Source: Pseudoalteromonas rubra
GTDB taxonomy: Bacteria; Pseudomonadota; Gammaproteobacteria; Enterobacterales; Alteromonadaceae
DNA length: 64,000 nucleotides
Direction of reading: 5' to 3'
Assembly: GCF_000238295.3 (NCBI RefSeq)
Contig: NZ_AHCD03000036.1
Coordinates: 124,001-188,000 of the forward strand
This document shows, piece after piece, positions 35,913 to 45,808 of this stretch (its first letter is position 1; every line of letters begins with the position of its first letter). The translations under genes were made by a program, and so were the position numbers. The notes under the pieces were generated by a model. It did not search any database, was not told the DNA's origin, and worked only from the letters and a program-made list of their open reading frames with translations.

Positions 35913-38900
35913 TCACTGTTGAACGACCTGGCCGGCTTGTAAACTCACCCTGGCGGGAGAGGATTGTTGCAACACAAAGGTAAACTCTGTACTGCTGTTG
36001 TGCTGTATAACGGTTTTCAGCTCACCGCTGACAGCGCTACTGAATAGCTGTGTGCCATCTTCATCAAAACTGGTATCCCAGCTTCCCGGTGACTCACTCA
36101 GCAATAGCTGACCGACATACAGAGATTTGGAGCTGCTTGCCTGAGCGAACAACAATAACTTACCGTTGCTTTCGATCCAGGCCTGGTTGATCAGCACGGC
36201 TTCACCGGATATTTGTTCAAACATCAGTACCCCACCAGTCGCAAAGCTGGTGTCCAGTGCGCCTGCACTGGTCACCCGAACGATAAAGTTCTTAGTGCCT
36301 GCATGACCAAAGACAATAAAGCCCTGGCTGGAATCCACCACTGAGCCCTTCATGGTGATGTCGTCACCCACACTCAGGCCGATGTCGAGTAACGCCAGGC
36401 CGTCGGTGCCAAAGCTGGTATCGGGGACGCCCGCTTCATTGGCTTTGGCTAACAGCAGTTGAGGTGCCGTTGGTCCCGGTTGACTTTGGCCAACACCAAC
36501 CAGACTACTCCCTACAGTATGGATTATAGACACTTTATGTGCATTGGGGCTGCAACTGTAACCACTCGGAATGGGGTAATTAAAGTGAGTAGGTGAGCTT
36601 CCAGAGCTGGGGATGACAAAGGCCATACTGTGCACATAACAACTGGCTGTTGCCTGACCAAGGGCCAGAATATTTCCACTTGGCAGGGTTGTTAGCTGAG
36701 TTAGCTCTAATGCGGCAGACTCAGCTTGATACTCGCTGGCGATCAAGCTCAGTACACCGTTGTTGGCAAAGCCGCTATCCAGAGCTCCTAAGTTACTGAA
36801 CTTATTCAGTGTTGCCATGGCTTGCTCATCCCCCGCTGATACCGATACGTTGCCAGAGGCACTAAGTAAAACTTCGCCTGCGCTGTTTTCCTTAATGGCA
36901 CCCACGGTGGCGCTGGACATCGGTCCTAAAGTTGTAGCAGGCACAGTGGATACCAAGCCCAGATTGGCAAAGGTATTCGTCCGTTGGCCCACACTATCCA
37001 GTTTCAGTACGTACGGCACGGTTTGCGGTGTAGTTTGCCAGGTTGCTGCCTGGCCTCCGAGCAATAGATGTCCTAAGGAGGCGCTAAAGGTGGATACTTG
37101 TCCGGCGACAAAGGATTCGTCTCGACGGCCGACACTGACAGTGCGTTGACCAAAAGAGCCAAAGTTCGGGTTCAGCTCGGCTGCTGTGGTTATTTCACCA
37201 AGCCAGAGCTCTGATAGGTAGTTGTTACCCAGATAATTGAACTTCTGACCACTGAACAACAACCCACCCTGGGTTTCCAGGAAATCGAATATCTTGAGCC
37301 CGGTACCATGATACATACTGTAGCCATTGCTGCCAGGGAGCCAGTTGGTATCTACATCACCATTGAGGCCAACCTTGATTACCTGAACTGCCTGATCATT
37401 ACTAAAGAAACTGCGCTGAATGGCCAGATAGTAAGTATCGCTATCCGCGGCGATCCCTATGCCGGTTGCATCATAACCAGAGATATCATTGTCTGCGTCT
37501 GTGGGGAGCTCACTGAGCTGATAGACGCGTTTACCTGTGCCAGCAAAGGCCGTGTCCAGCACGCCATCCATACTCAATTGCAGTAAGTACGCAGAGCGTT
37601 CTTCGCCAAATTCGTCCAGTGTTGTCAGCCCGGTAACCAACAGGGTGTTACTGTCTTTAATCTGCACATGACGGGCAGTGTCATTGAACTCGGTGCCGTC
37701 TGCGCCTTCGGGCACTGTGGTGATATTGATTTGTAGCAGACCGTTGTTCTGGAAGCTGCTATCCGGAGCCAGCGTGCTTTGTGTGAGGCGCATTAACATC
37801 ACATCCTCACCCGTTTCAGTCGACGTGATCTCGCCGTACACTAGATAGTCCCCTGAAGGCAAAGTGACCATGCCTCGTGCATTCTTGGTGGGCGTTTCTG
37901 CCAGCGATTGGGTGGTGGTGACCTCGCCCTGAGCTGTGATCCTGGACAGCGTCACCGTGCCTGTTGTTGCGGTGCTGGTGGCTCTGATATTACTCACGAC
38001 AGTGAGGGTTTCATTGTCTTCTAGCGCAATCGCAACGGGGGTAACAAAAACATTGCTGCCCAAAGGTAAGATCATATAGCCATTGTCATTGGCATAGCTG
38101 GTATCCAATGACCCATCGCTGAGCAGACGGAAGACGAGTAGCTGTTGTGAGCTTAAGAAATTGACGTAACCTGCCACATAAATACGCCCCTGTTCATCAA
38201 CTGCTGCTATTTTTGCCCAGACATCTTGTGGAATGCTTTCAATTTCGATCCCGAAGCTACTTTGGAAGTTGCCTGCCTCAGCAAAACTGTTATCGGGGCG
38301 GCCATCACTGAGTTGCTTGCTGACATAAGCACGGTGGATATTGCGGCTGGCGGCGTCATTGAAATGACCAACAGCGCCGACGCTGATCAGTTTGCCATCG
38401 CTAAGCAGAATGGTTTGGCCGGGGCTGTGGAATTCCAGGCTGGCATTCAGCGCCACCGTTAAGCTACCGTCATTACCAAATGTACTTCGCTTAGTGGCAA
38501 TATAGCTCGGCGCAGCTTGTGTGACAGAGATAGTGATCTCGCTTTGTGCACAAAGCTGAGGTGTACCAGAGTCACAGACTGTCACGGTCAGGGTATAGAT
38601 TTGCTCTCCATTGCTGGCCAGCAGCTCGGCATCGGCAACAGTGACTTTACCATCTGCATCGACCGAGAAAATTGTCGCGTTGTTACCCGACAGCTGATAA
38701 GTGAGGGAGTCGCCATCTGGATCGGAGGCACTGATCTGCAACACAAGCGTTCCATTGCTGATATCCGTCTCGATTTCTGCCGAACCAGGCTCTACAGTGG
38801 GCGTGTAGTTTTTGTCGTTAACGGTGATGGTGACCGTCGCGACGTTGGAAATTTCGGCCAGGTCGTTGCTCACCACGTAACCAAAACTATCGTTGCCGAC

Positions 38901-41900
38901 GAAGTTAAACTGGGGAACGTAAAGGGCTATGCCAGAGGTTGAATCTATCGAGACACTGCCGTGGGACGGTTCAACAACAACCATTACGCTATTGACCAGT
39001 AGATCACGTCCTTTGGCCTGATCATTGTTCAGCACGGAGATGGCTACACTCTCATTTTTATCGACTTGTGCACTGTCATCGACGGCCACCGGGGTTGTAT
39101 TCGGCGCTGTGATAGTAACAGTCACTGTGGCTGTGTTGGAGACTGCTCCCTGGTTGTCTTGCACTCGATAGGTGAAGCTGTCCTCTCCCTCCGACGTGCC
39201 AGTATGAAAATAGGTGATCTCCCCGCTGCTGCTTACTTCTGTGGTGCCCATTTGCGCACCTTGTACTATCTCGACGGTGCCGGTTTGCAGGGTGCCATCG
39301 GCATCACTGTCATTATCCAACACTGTGATAGTGACAGACTGGTCGACTTCGACAGAGGCGCTGTCATTCATCGCAACCGGTGGCTGATTAAGTGGCTCAA
39401 CCGTAATAGTGACTGTCGCGGTATTGGAAAGGCTGCCTTCATTGTCTTGCACTTGGTAGGTAAAAGAGTCACTGCCTGAGAAGCCGCTCTGCGGCGTATA
39501 GATAAAGCCGCTCAGCTCCACGGTATCCAACGTCACGCTGCCGTTAGTGGGGGCGGTGATCACGGTGAGGCTATTGTAGTTCAGGCTACCGTCACTGTCG
39601 CTGTCATTGGCCAGTACATCTATGGCAACCGCCACCTCCTGGGTCGTGGTGGCGCTGTCATTCACGGCAACCGGTGGCTGATTAAGTGGTTCAACCGTAA
39701 TGGTGACGGTTGCGGTGTTGGAAAGACCGCCTTCATTATCTTGTACCTGATACGTAAAAGAATCACTGCCTGAGAAGCCGCTTTGCGGGGTATAGATAAA
39801 TCCGCTCAGCTCCACGGTATCCAGTGTCACGTTGCCGTTTGTTGGGGCGGTGACCACAGTGAGGCTGTTGTAGTTCAGGCTGCCGTCACTGTCGCTGTCA
39901 TTGGCCAGTACATCTATGGTAACCGCCACCTCCTGGGTCGTGGTGGCGCTGTCATTCACGGCAACCGGTGGCAGGTTGTCACCTGTTACTTCGATAAAGA
40001 CATTGGCGACGTTGGACGTTGCCCCTCTGTCATCCTGAATTTGGTAGGTAAAGCTATCGCTACCCCGGTAGCCCGATTCACTCTGATAGATGAAATGGGT
40101 GCGGTCATTACTCAGGCTTACGTCACCATGACTGGGCCCTTCGATAAGCACCAGGCTGGTTGGATCCAGACTGCCATCTATATCCTGATCATTGGCTGCC
40201 ACAAAAATGCTGACTGGTTGCCCTTGTGCGACTTCAACACTGTCGTCGTTGGCCAAAGGCGCGTCATTAACTTCGCTGACTTCAATCAGCACAAAAGCCT
40301 GCACACTGGCTGCGCCATCATCAATCTGATAGACGAAATAGTCTTGCCCATAACTATTTTGCTGCGGGGTATAGCGGAAACTCCCTGTGTCACTGAGCTC
40401 CAGTGTGCCCATTAAGGGTTGCTCTATGATCGATAAGGTCAGTGTATCTTCATCTGCATCACTGTCATTTTCCAGTACACCAGGGAGGTCAACAAACAGC
40501 TGTTCATCTTCGTTAGTCTGATAACTGTCATTGACTGCGACGGGCGGGAAATTACTGACTTCGGTCTCTACAAGCAGGGTGATAGTGGCCGTGTGTGAGC
40601 CACCATTGCCATCTTCCACCCGGTATTCAAAGCTGTCTGTGCCGATAAAATCAGAGTTGGGTTGATAGTTAAAGCTCCCATCTGCATTGAGTGTCAGGGT
40701 GCCATTTTGTACATCGGTGACGGGCGTGGTGTTCACTGTGAGTGCATCGCCATCGAAGTCTATGTCATTGACCAGCAACCCGGCGCCACTGACGGTGAGT
40801 TCGCTGTTTTGTGCCAGCGCGTAGTGATTGTCAAAGGCGATCGGATCCTGATTAACGCGCTCAATGAGTAAAGTGACTTCGGCCTCAGCAGTGACGCCCT
40901 GGCTATTGACGATACGATAGCGAAATCCATCGGTGCCAAAAAAGCTCTCTCGGGGTTCATAAGTAAAACGGCCATCGGCAAATAGAGTCAGTGTCCCGTT
41001 TTGTGGATCGCGTACTGCTGTGGTGACCAAGGTCAGTGGTTCGAGACCATTGGCATTGTCGTTGTTCAGCAGGTTGCCCGAGAGTGACGCGAACTGAACA
41101 CCACTAAAGCTGTCCGCAACGGCGACGGGCGTGATCAGGTTGGAGGCTGCCAGCATACGCGACTCGCTGAAGGCACTTTCTCCGCTGCCATCAATGCCGG
41201 TGATGCGGGTGTAATAGTGTTTTTGTGGATCTAATCCGCTGAAGGTGTGTGTTGAATCGGTTAAGGCAATGACCCGCTGACCACCTGGCAAGGTGGTAAT
41301 GTTGCGCACATCATCAATGGGTGATTCAGCCAGGTACGCGTTGTAGCGCAAGAAACTGGGCAGTGGTTGCCAGTCCAGTGCCGCACTTCCTTCACTGCGT
41401 GGCGTGCTGTTAAACGCGATACTGCGTGGTAACCAGCTAATTTGTTGGGTGGCCACTGTGGTGAGATTGCCGCCATTGTCTTCTACCCAGACTTGTAATT
41501 GCAGGCTACCGGGTTGCTGCGCAAAATTAGCCGGGTTAATGCCAGTTTCGGTAAAGGCAAATGGATCGCTGCAATTACCATCGCATAAAACCTGCGCTTG
41601 CTCTGCACTATCAAAGCCGAGCAGCACCCGGCTTACGCCTTCCGGATCGGTGATGGCATCCAGAGAAACAGTAAGGTTACCCCGGTAGGTAGTCTGTGTA
41701 ACGGGGAATAGAACGTTGCCTGTTCCGTTGACGAATTGTGTATTGACCACCTGACGCGCGGCGAGGTTACGGTTCGCGAATTTGGGCTGATAGTCAAAAG
41801 GGATCAAACTGACCTGGCCTGATGGTGCATCTGGCTGGTCGGCGCTGTTATCCTGGACAGGCGGTTCAGTGGTAGTATTTTGCTTAGGTGTTGTGCTTGT

Positions 41901-41990
41901 GGTGTCGTCACCATCGCCTGAGCAACCCGTTAAAAGCCCGGTACAAAACAGTGTCAGAATGCCCAGTTGGTGTAATTGCGAGCGCTTCAT
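35913..41990 (-). CDS. Giant Ig-like/cadherin-like and delta-60 repeat lipoprotein
   Basis: 2025 residues. The signal peptide ends in lipobox LTGC (Cys at ~23), so it is lipid-anchored. A Thr/Asp-rich linker and FN3-like parts come first. About eight ~95-residue Ig-like (tandem-95/VCBS type) repeats (~290-1065) follow, with recurring PVAVNDS, VLANDSDSDG and DSFTYQVQD. A cadherin-like domain (~1090-1180) precedes delta-60 propeller repeats (~1190-2020) with LLSDGSLDTSYAN and GALDTSFATGG. Ca-binding DSD motifs are frequent. It is probably a surface-exposed rod with a propeller head. The adjacent beta-barrel protein could translocate it. Confidence 0.9.
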   Translation of the reverse strand: MKRSQLHQLGILTLFCTGLLTGCSGDGDDTTSTTPKQNTTTEPPVQDNSADQPDAPSGQVSLIPFDYQPKFANRNLAARQVVNTQFVNGTGNVLFPVTQTTYRGNLTVSLDAITDPEGVSRVLLGFDSAEQAQVLCDGNCSDPFAFTETGINPANFAQQPGSLQLQVWVEDNGGNLTTVATQQISWLPRSIAFNSTPRSEGSAALDWQPLPSFLRYNAYLAESPIDDVRNITTLPGGQRVIALTDSTHTFSGLDPQKHYYTRITGIDGSGESAFSESRMLAASNLITPVAVADSFSGVQFASLSGNLLNNDNANGLEPLTLVTTAVRDPQNGTLTLFADGRFTYEPRESFFGTDGFRYRIVNSQGVTAEAEVTLLIERVNQDPIAFDNHYALAQNSELTVSGAGLLVNDIDFDGDALTVNTTPVTDVQNGTLTLNADGSFNYQPNSDFIGTDSFEYRVEDGNGGSHTATITLLVETEVSNFPPVAVNDSYQTNEDEQLFVDLPGVLENDSDADEDTLTLSIIEQPLMGTLELSDTGSFRYTPQQNSYGQDYFVYQIDDGAASVQAFVLIEVSEVNDAPLANDDSVEVAQGQPVSIFVAANDQDIDGSLDPTSLVLIEGPSHGDVSLSNDRTHFIYQSESGYRGSDSFTYQIQDDRGATSNVANVFIEVTGDNLPPVAVNDSATTTQEVAVTIDVLANDSDSDGSLNYNSLTVVTAPTNGNVTLDTVELSGFIYTPQSGFSGSDSFTYQVQDNEGGLSNTATVTITVEPLNQPPVAVNDSATTTQEVAVAIDVLANDSDSDGSLNYNSLTVITAPTNGSVTLDTVELSGFIYTPQSGFSGSDSFTYQVQDNEGSLSNTATVTITVEPLNQPPVAMNDSASVEVDQSVTITVLDNDSDADGTLQTGTVEIVQGAQMGTTEVSSSGEITYFHTGTSEGEDSFTYRVQDNQGAVSNTATVTVTITAPNTTPVAVDDSAQVDKNESVAISVLNNDQAKGRDLLVNSVMVVVEPSHGSVSIDSTSGIALYVPQFNFVGNDSFGYVVSNDLAEISNVATVTITVNDKNYTPTVEPGSAEIETDISNGTLVLQISASDPDGDSLTYQLSGNNATIFSVDADGKVTVADAELLASNGEQIYTLTVTVCDSGTPQLCAQSEITISVTQAAPSYIATKRSTFGNDGSLTVALNASLEFHSPGQTILLSDGKLISVGAVGHFNDAASRNIHRAYVSKQLSDGRPDNSFAEAGNFQSSFGIEIESIPQDVWAKIAAVDEQGRIYVAGYVNFLSSQQLLVFRLLSDGSLDTSYANDNGYMILPLGSNVFVTPVAIALEDNETLTVVSNIRATSTATTGTVTLSRITAQGEVTTTQSLAETPTKNARGMVTLPSGDYLVYGEITSTETGEDVMLMRLTQSTLAPDSSFQNNGLLQINITTVPEGADGTEFNDTARHVQIKDSNTLLVTGLTTLDEFGEERSAYLLQLSMDGVLDTAFAGTGKRVYQLSELPTDADNDISGYDATGIGIAADSDTYYLAIQRSFFSNDQAVQVIKVGLNGDVDTNWLPGSNGYSMYHGTGLKIFDFLETQGGLLFSGQKFNYLGNNYLSELWLGEITTAAELNPNFGSFGQRTVSVGRRDESFVAGQVSTFSASLGHLLLGGQAATWQTTPQTVPYVLKLDSVGQRTNTFANLGLVSTVPATTLGPMSSATVGAIKENSAGEVLLSASGNVSVSAGDEQAMATLNKFSNLGALDSGFANNGVLSLIASEYQAESAALELTQLTTLPSGNILALGQATASCYVHSMAFVIPSSGSSPTHFNYPIPSGYSCSPNAHKVSIIHTVGSSLVGVGQSQPGPTAPQLLLAKANEAGVPDTSFGTDGLALLDIGLSVGDDITMKGSVVDSSQGFIVFGHAGTKNFIVRVTSAGALDTSFATGGVLMFEQISGEAVLINQAWIESNGKLLLFAQASSSKSLYVGQLLLSESPGSWDTSFDEDGTQLFSSAVSGELKTVIQHNSSTEFTFVLQQSSPARVSLQAGQVVQQ
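39384..39971 (-). repeat. Two near-identical 294-bp repeats inside the giant lipoprotein gene
   Basis: Two adjacent copies with a period of exactly 294 bp (98 codons): CTGATTAAGTGG occurs at 39384 and again at 39678. They differ at only a small fraction of bases, unlike the other Ig repeats, which are divergent. This indicates recent duplication or gene conversion. Confidence 0.9.
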
Positions 41991-42002
41991 CCCCCATCCC
42001 CC

Positions 42003-43268
42003 TTAAGGTTGACTCAAAATAAACAAGCCAGAAGCGGTGACACTCGGCTCATCAATTTCGTTCAAATTAAAATTGCCACGTAGCTTGTTGAGCTCATCGC
42101 TGAACTGAGTCTCGATAGTGCCTTCTGCCAGATTTTGCCCATGTGAGGCGAAATTGACGCCCAGCGTCATGCCACTGGCGTCGATCAGGCCATTAAAGGC
42201 GGCAAACCATTCACCCTGCTGGTCGTTAAACGACAAAACGCCTTGTGGCACTGTGCCGCTGTCGAAATCGACGCTGATCTGCATTTGAATGTTGCTGACT
42301 GCGCCGCCAGTTGAGCTAAACTCGGCGCGCTCAAGCGCAGTGTAAAGCGCGGTTCCGGTACGCTCAGCCAGTAAATCTTCAAGGGGGTCGATCCCCACTG
42401 TGTCGAGGTTTTCTTCCGTAATAAAGCTGTTATCTGAGATGTCCCGACCAACATCTGGCAAGGCGGCTTCAAAAGCCTCCTGAGCCGCAGGCGGGGTGGC
42501 GACCGGGGCTTGTGCTATGGTCAGTGTTGTCGCCTCAGCTGGAGCGTCATCTAGTTCCGCACTGGTATCCTCAGTGTTGCCGTCATCGTTTTGCTCATCT
42601 GTATCGCTACCGCTGGCAGCGCCCTGACTGGCTGGTGTGAGTCGGGTAAGTTGTGATGGTGGTGCGAGTAGAGGGGTTACTTCACCACTTTGACTGACAC
42701 TGGCAAAGGAAAAGTTACCTTCCTGCCCGAGCAACAGCGGCTCCTCGTTGACACTGACTTCAATGGTGCCGTCCCACACGGCCAGCAGCAGTGCATCTCC
42801 TTGCCATTCAACTTCATAATGCGTACCCCGGATCCCGATACTGCCGACTGGGGTGCGGAGCTGATAATTGTCTTTGTTGCCTTTGATTTTGCCTGTAATG
42901 GTGCGCAGTCCGCCCGTTACTAATTCCATCACAACTGAGCCGTCTTCTTCAGAAGACCCGCTATATTCATTGATGATCAGTTGGGTGTTTTCCTTTAAGG
43001 CGATTAAAGCCCCATCCTGCATACGCAGCTGAGCATTGCTTTGCTGTCCGGTATTCACCACATCCACATCAAAGACCGGACTGCGCCGTTTCAGTGTGCG
43101 TTGCTCGGCGCTGTCACTGGCTGTCGCCACGACCTGGCCACGAGACATCAGGGTTTTGCCTGCTGGAGCAGCCTGGCTGATGGGTGCAAAGAGTAACCCG
43201 GATAATAAGAGGGTCAGGTGCGTGCTGTGTCTGAGTGGCTGCCAGCGGATGCGAGAATTAGAAATCAT
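42003..43268 (-). CDS. Exported FecR-domain protein
   Basis: 421 residues. The signal peptide ends near residue 33 (ISQAAPAG). The FecR domain (~50-180) has NAQLRMQDGALIALKENTQL, LVTGGLRTITGKI and LRTPVGSIGIRGTHYEV. No sigma factor or FecA-type receptor is adjacent, so this is not a classical iron-citrate system. The C-terminal half is acidic and unlike known domains. Its start overlaps the upstream barrel gene by 11 bp, and 12 bp separate it from the giant lipoprotein. A structural or surface-display role seems likelier than anti-sigma control. Confidence 0.85.
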   Translation of the reverse strand: MISNSRIRWQPLRHSTHLTLLLSGLLFAPISQAAPAGKTLMSRGQVVATASDSAEQRTLKRRSPVFDVDVVNTGQQSNAQLRMQDGALIALKENTQLIINEYSGSSEEDGSVVMELVTGGLRTITGKIKGNKDNYQLRTPVGSIGIRGTHYEVEWQGDALLLAVWDGTIEVSVNEEPLLLGQEGNFSFASVSQSGEVTPLLAPPSQLTRLTPASQGAASGSDTDEQNDDGNTEDTSAELDDAPAEATTLTIAQAPVATPPAAQEAFEAALPDVGRDISDNSFITEENLDTVGIDPLEDLLAERTGTALYTALERAEFSSTGGAVSNIQMQISVDFDSGTVPQGVLSFNDQQGEWFAAFNGLIDASGMTLGVNFASHGQNLAEGTIETQFSDELNKLRGNFNLNEIDEPSVTASGLFILSQP

Positions 43269-44571
43269 AATGTACTCCTAAGGACCATTCAGTACGATCA
43301 TAACTGTACAGTTGCAGTGAGCTGTCTTTGTCGTAGTAAGCCAGCTTGGTTTCCAGGCTCCAGTCCGGGGTTATCTGGTAGTGCCAGCCCAGGTGTGCGA
43401 TGTGGAGTGTTTCGTCCCGTACTTGCAAAAAGAAAGGGTGCGCTGCACGGTGTTCAATATCTCGATATTGCACTTTGGCATTAAGCCGGTGGGCGTCATT
43501 GAGTCGATACACCACAGAGGCGCTAAAATGGCTGTAGTCGCGCGCAAAATGCTCGCCTTCAGGGGTTCTTGCTGGTTGCCAGGTGTACCCTGCGCTCAGG
43601 CGTAACAGCCAGTTACGGGTTGCCCGGCTGAGCGCCAGCCCGGAGGTATACAAGCGACTGTCGAGCGAGCTGTCCCGGACATTATTCAGATTAAACGCGC
43701 TCATGTTCACAGTCGCTGCCCAGTGTTCATTGATGGCGTATCTCAGCGCACTAAAGACGCCGGCATCTTGCTGATAGGTTTCAGAGTCCAGTGACATCAC
43801 GCCCAGCTGGGCACCCAGGTGAAGTTGAAAGGCCGCAATGTCCTGTATATAGCTGAGGTTAGCGCTGAGCTGAGTTCGGTCGAATTGATCACTGTCCTGG
43901 TGGCGTTGATCTGATATCTGCAGATTGGCTCGCCATGCCTGGTGTTGGGTTTGTTGCCAGCGGCCATCAAAGCGATAACTGGCGCGGGCGAATGAATCCG
44001 ACGCTTCGCGGCTAGTTTCATCGAGCAAAATGGGCAGGCCGCCAATTACTATGCGGTCATCTGTGGTGCCACTGTTGACGTTGCTGTCGTGGCCCAGCGC
44101 CAATGAAACCCGGTGTTTTAGCTCCTGTTTCAGGCTGGCGAGATTGCCTTCAATGGCCTCCAGCGCACGTGTTACCCGTTGTCTGAACTCATCACTCAGT
44201 GGCGTGTTCAGGAGCGAATTGAGTGTCGTGGCGGCTTGCGAGTAGTTCTTTTGCTTGTTGTAAGTCAGGCCAAGCAGGTACAGGCTGGGCTGGTGGTTGG
44301 GTTTGGCCGCAAGCACACGCTCAAGGGCAAACACAGCCTCGTTGTAATGGCCTGTTTCGAGTGCGGCCCTGGCGTAGAGAAAATCAAAGGCGGGCTCGCC
44401 TGCGGCAGTGTCGAACTGTGCCAGCGCTAATGCATAAGCCTGTTCATATTGTCCCTGTTCAAGTGCTGACTGGAGTTTTGTGAGCGGTGTGGTTGCGGCC
44501 AGCGCTGCACTCGTGTGCAGTCCAACCAGCATAACGACCGGAATAAACGCGCGATGAAGTAATAGCTGCAT
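43258..44571 (-). CDS. TPR / outer-membrane beta-barrel protein (Slam-like)
   Basis: 437 residues. A signal peptide (~1-25) is followed by TPR-like helices (~30-145; FLYARAALETGHYNEAVFALERVL). The remaining ~290 residues alternate as beta-strands and end in YDF, a typical outer-membrane C-terminus. HRVSLALGHDSNVNSG at the barrel start is typical of TPR-barrel proteins of the surface-lipoprotein-assembly-modifier (DUF560) type. Slam proteins translocate lipoproteins to the cell surface, and a giant lipoprotein is encoded two genes on. Family assignment is from architecture only. It is the first gene of the operon. Confidence 0.8.
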   Translation of the reverse strand: MQLLLHRAFIPVVMLVGLHTSAALAATTPLTKLQSALEQGQYEQAYALALAQFDTAAGEPAFDFLYARAALETGHYNEAVFALERVLAAKPNHQPSLYLLGLTYNKQKNYSQAATTLNSLLNTPLSDEFRQRVTRALEAIEGNLASLKQELKHRVSLALGHDSNVNSGTTDDRIVIGGLPILLDETSREASDSFARASYRFDGRWQQTQHQAWRANLQISDQRHQDSDQFDRTQLSANLSYIQDIAAFQLHLGAQLGVMSLDSETYQQDAGVFSALRYAINEHWAATVNMSAFNLNNVRDSSLDSRLYTSGLALSRATRNWLLRLSAGYTWQPARTPEGEHFARDYSHFSASVVYRLNDAHRLNAKVQYRDIEHRAAHPFFLQVRDETLHIAHLGWHYQITPDWSLETKLAYYDKDSSLQLYSYDRTEWSLGVHYDF

Positions 44572-44848
44572 AACAGATCACCCAAGGTTCGATTATTCTC
44601 TGGTACTGCCAGTCAACTTTGTTTGTAAGCATTATTTCATACCCAGGCATGGTGTGCCGGTGCGCATTAAACGGCGGACTGATGCATACACCGCCAACAC
44701 GCCAGGGTGTCACTGATAACGACCTAACAGGTTAATCTCTATCAGTTTTAAGTCAACGGACCAAGAGAGCGTGATTAAATTATAGACAGTGCTTTCAATA
44801 ATTCACTCTGAGTTACGGGTACAAGGCATGATTGCTTCATGAAGCGGG

Positions 44849-45610
44849 TTATTTGGGGATGGGATTGATGCCTTGGTCCTGGTCGATCTGAGGATATTGC
44901 GAAAGCAAATGCTGATAGGTGCCGTCCTGGATGATGTCGCTGAGGCCCTGATTGAACAGGTTGATAAGTTTGCGGGACCTGGGGTGTGTTTTGCTGATAC
45001 CAATATGGAGTGGCCATGATGCGATGACCTGAGCATGTAAGGTGAATATGTCTCGCTGAAAATGATGGGTGATTGCATAGGCCGCGGCAAACCTATCTGC
45101 CACTACGCCGTCGACCCGGCCCCGTGCTAGCTGTCGCAGGCATTCGCTCAAATGTAGCTGGCTGATGACGCTGATATTGGGATATCCGCTCACCAGGTTT
45201 TGATAAGCAAAACCCCGGATCATGCACACGCGTTTGCCGTTCAGAGAGCTTAATCCAGAAAAAGACAAGGTGTTTGCAGAGAGGGAAATAAAAATGAGCT
45301 CATTGTGCAAATAGGCGGTACTAAAGAGGAACTGCTGTGCACGTGCCTGGGTATGCCACAGTGCCGGGATCACATCGACCTCTCCGTTTTGTGCCAGGCG
45401 CATTGCCCGACTAAATGGCGCGACTTCAAGCGCAAAGGTTTCACCGCTGCGGGCAAAGGCTGCGGCAACAATATCATAGCTGAGGCCGCGATCATCGTCC
45501 TGTATGTAAGGTGGCCACACGCTATGACTGCCTAGCAGAATGGGTTTCGCTAGCAAAGGAAAAGCACATGTCAGGCACCAGACAAACGCCATTAGCACGA
45601 AATTGCGCAC
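44849..45610 (-). CDS. Orphan periplasmic solute-binding protein (SBP_bac_3-like)
   Basis: 253 residues. The signal peptide is ~1-21 (CAFPLLA). Typical family-3 elements include SVWPPYIQDDDRGLSYDIVAA, EVAPFSRAMRLAQNGEVDVI and SSLNGKRVCMIRGFAYQNL. No permease or ATPase gene is next to it, so it may supply a distant transporter or act as a sensor. The ligand is probably an amino acid or similar, by family only. It lies upstream of the TPR-barrel gene on the same strand, with 277 bp between. Confidence 0.8.
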   Translation of the reverse strand: MRNFVLMAFVWCLTCAFPLLAKPILLGSHSVWPPYIQDDDRGLSYDIVAAAFARSGETFALEVAPFSRAMRLAQNGEVDVIPALWHTQARAQQFLFSTAYLHNELIFISLSANTLSFSGLSSLNGKRVCMIRGFAYQNLVSGYPNISVISQLHLSECLRQLARGRVDGVVADRFAAAYAITHHFQRDIFTLHAQVIASWPLHIGISKTHPRSRKLINLFNQGLSDIIQDGTYQHLLSQYPQIDQDQGINPIPK

Positions 45611-45808
45611 ACCAGCCCCCTTATTTTCTCACTGTTTTGAGTGTAGTTTAAATCGCCTCGATTGGCAGCATGGCGCGAATGCTGTGGGGTAATTGTAATC
45701 TTCTGTTTGGTATATGCTAAACAATGTATATTTCATCCAACCTGTCATGCCGGTGTCACAATGCGCGTTTTATAGTGGCTTACTGCCAACCAATAAAGAC
45801 AACAACGT

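Noticed and set aside
39066..40415. Long plus-strand open frames opposite the giant lipoprotein gene
   Set aside because: They repeat with the Ig-like repeats of the real gene and have no start signals.
42003..43268. Classical FecIR-FecA iron-signalling system
   Set aside because: The FecR-domain protein has a signal peptide and no ECF sigma factor or TonB receptor next to it.
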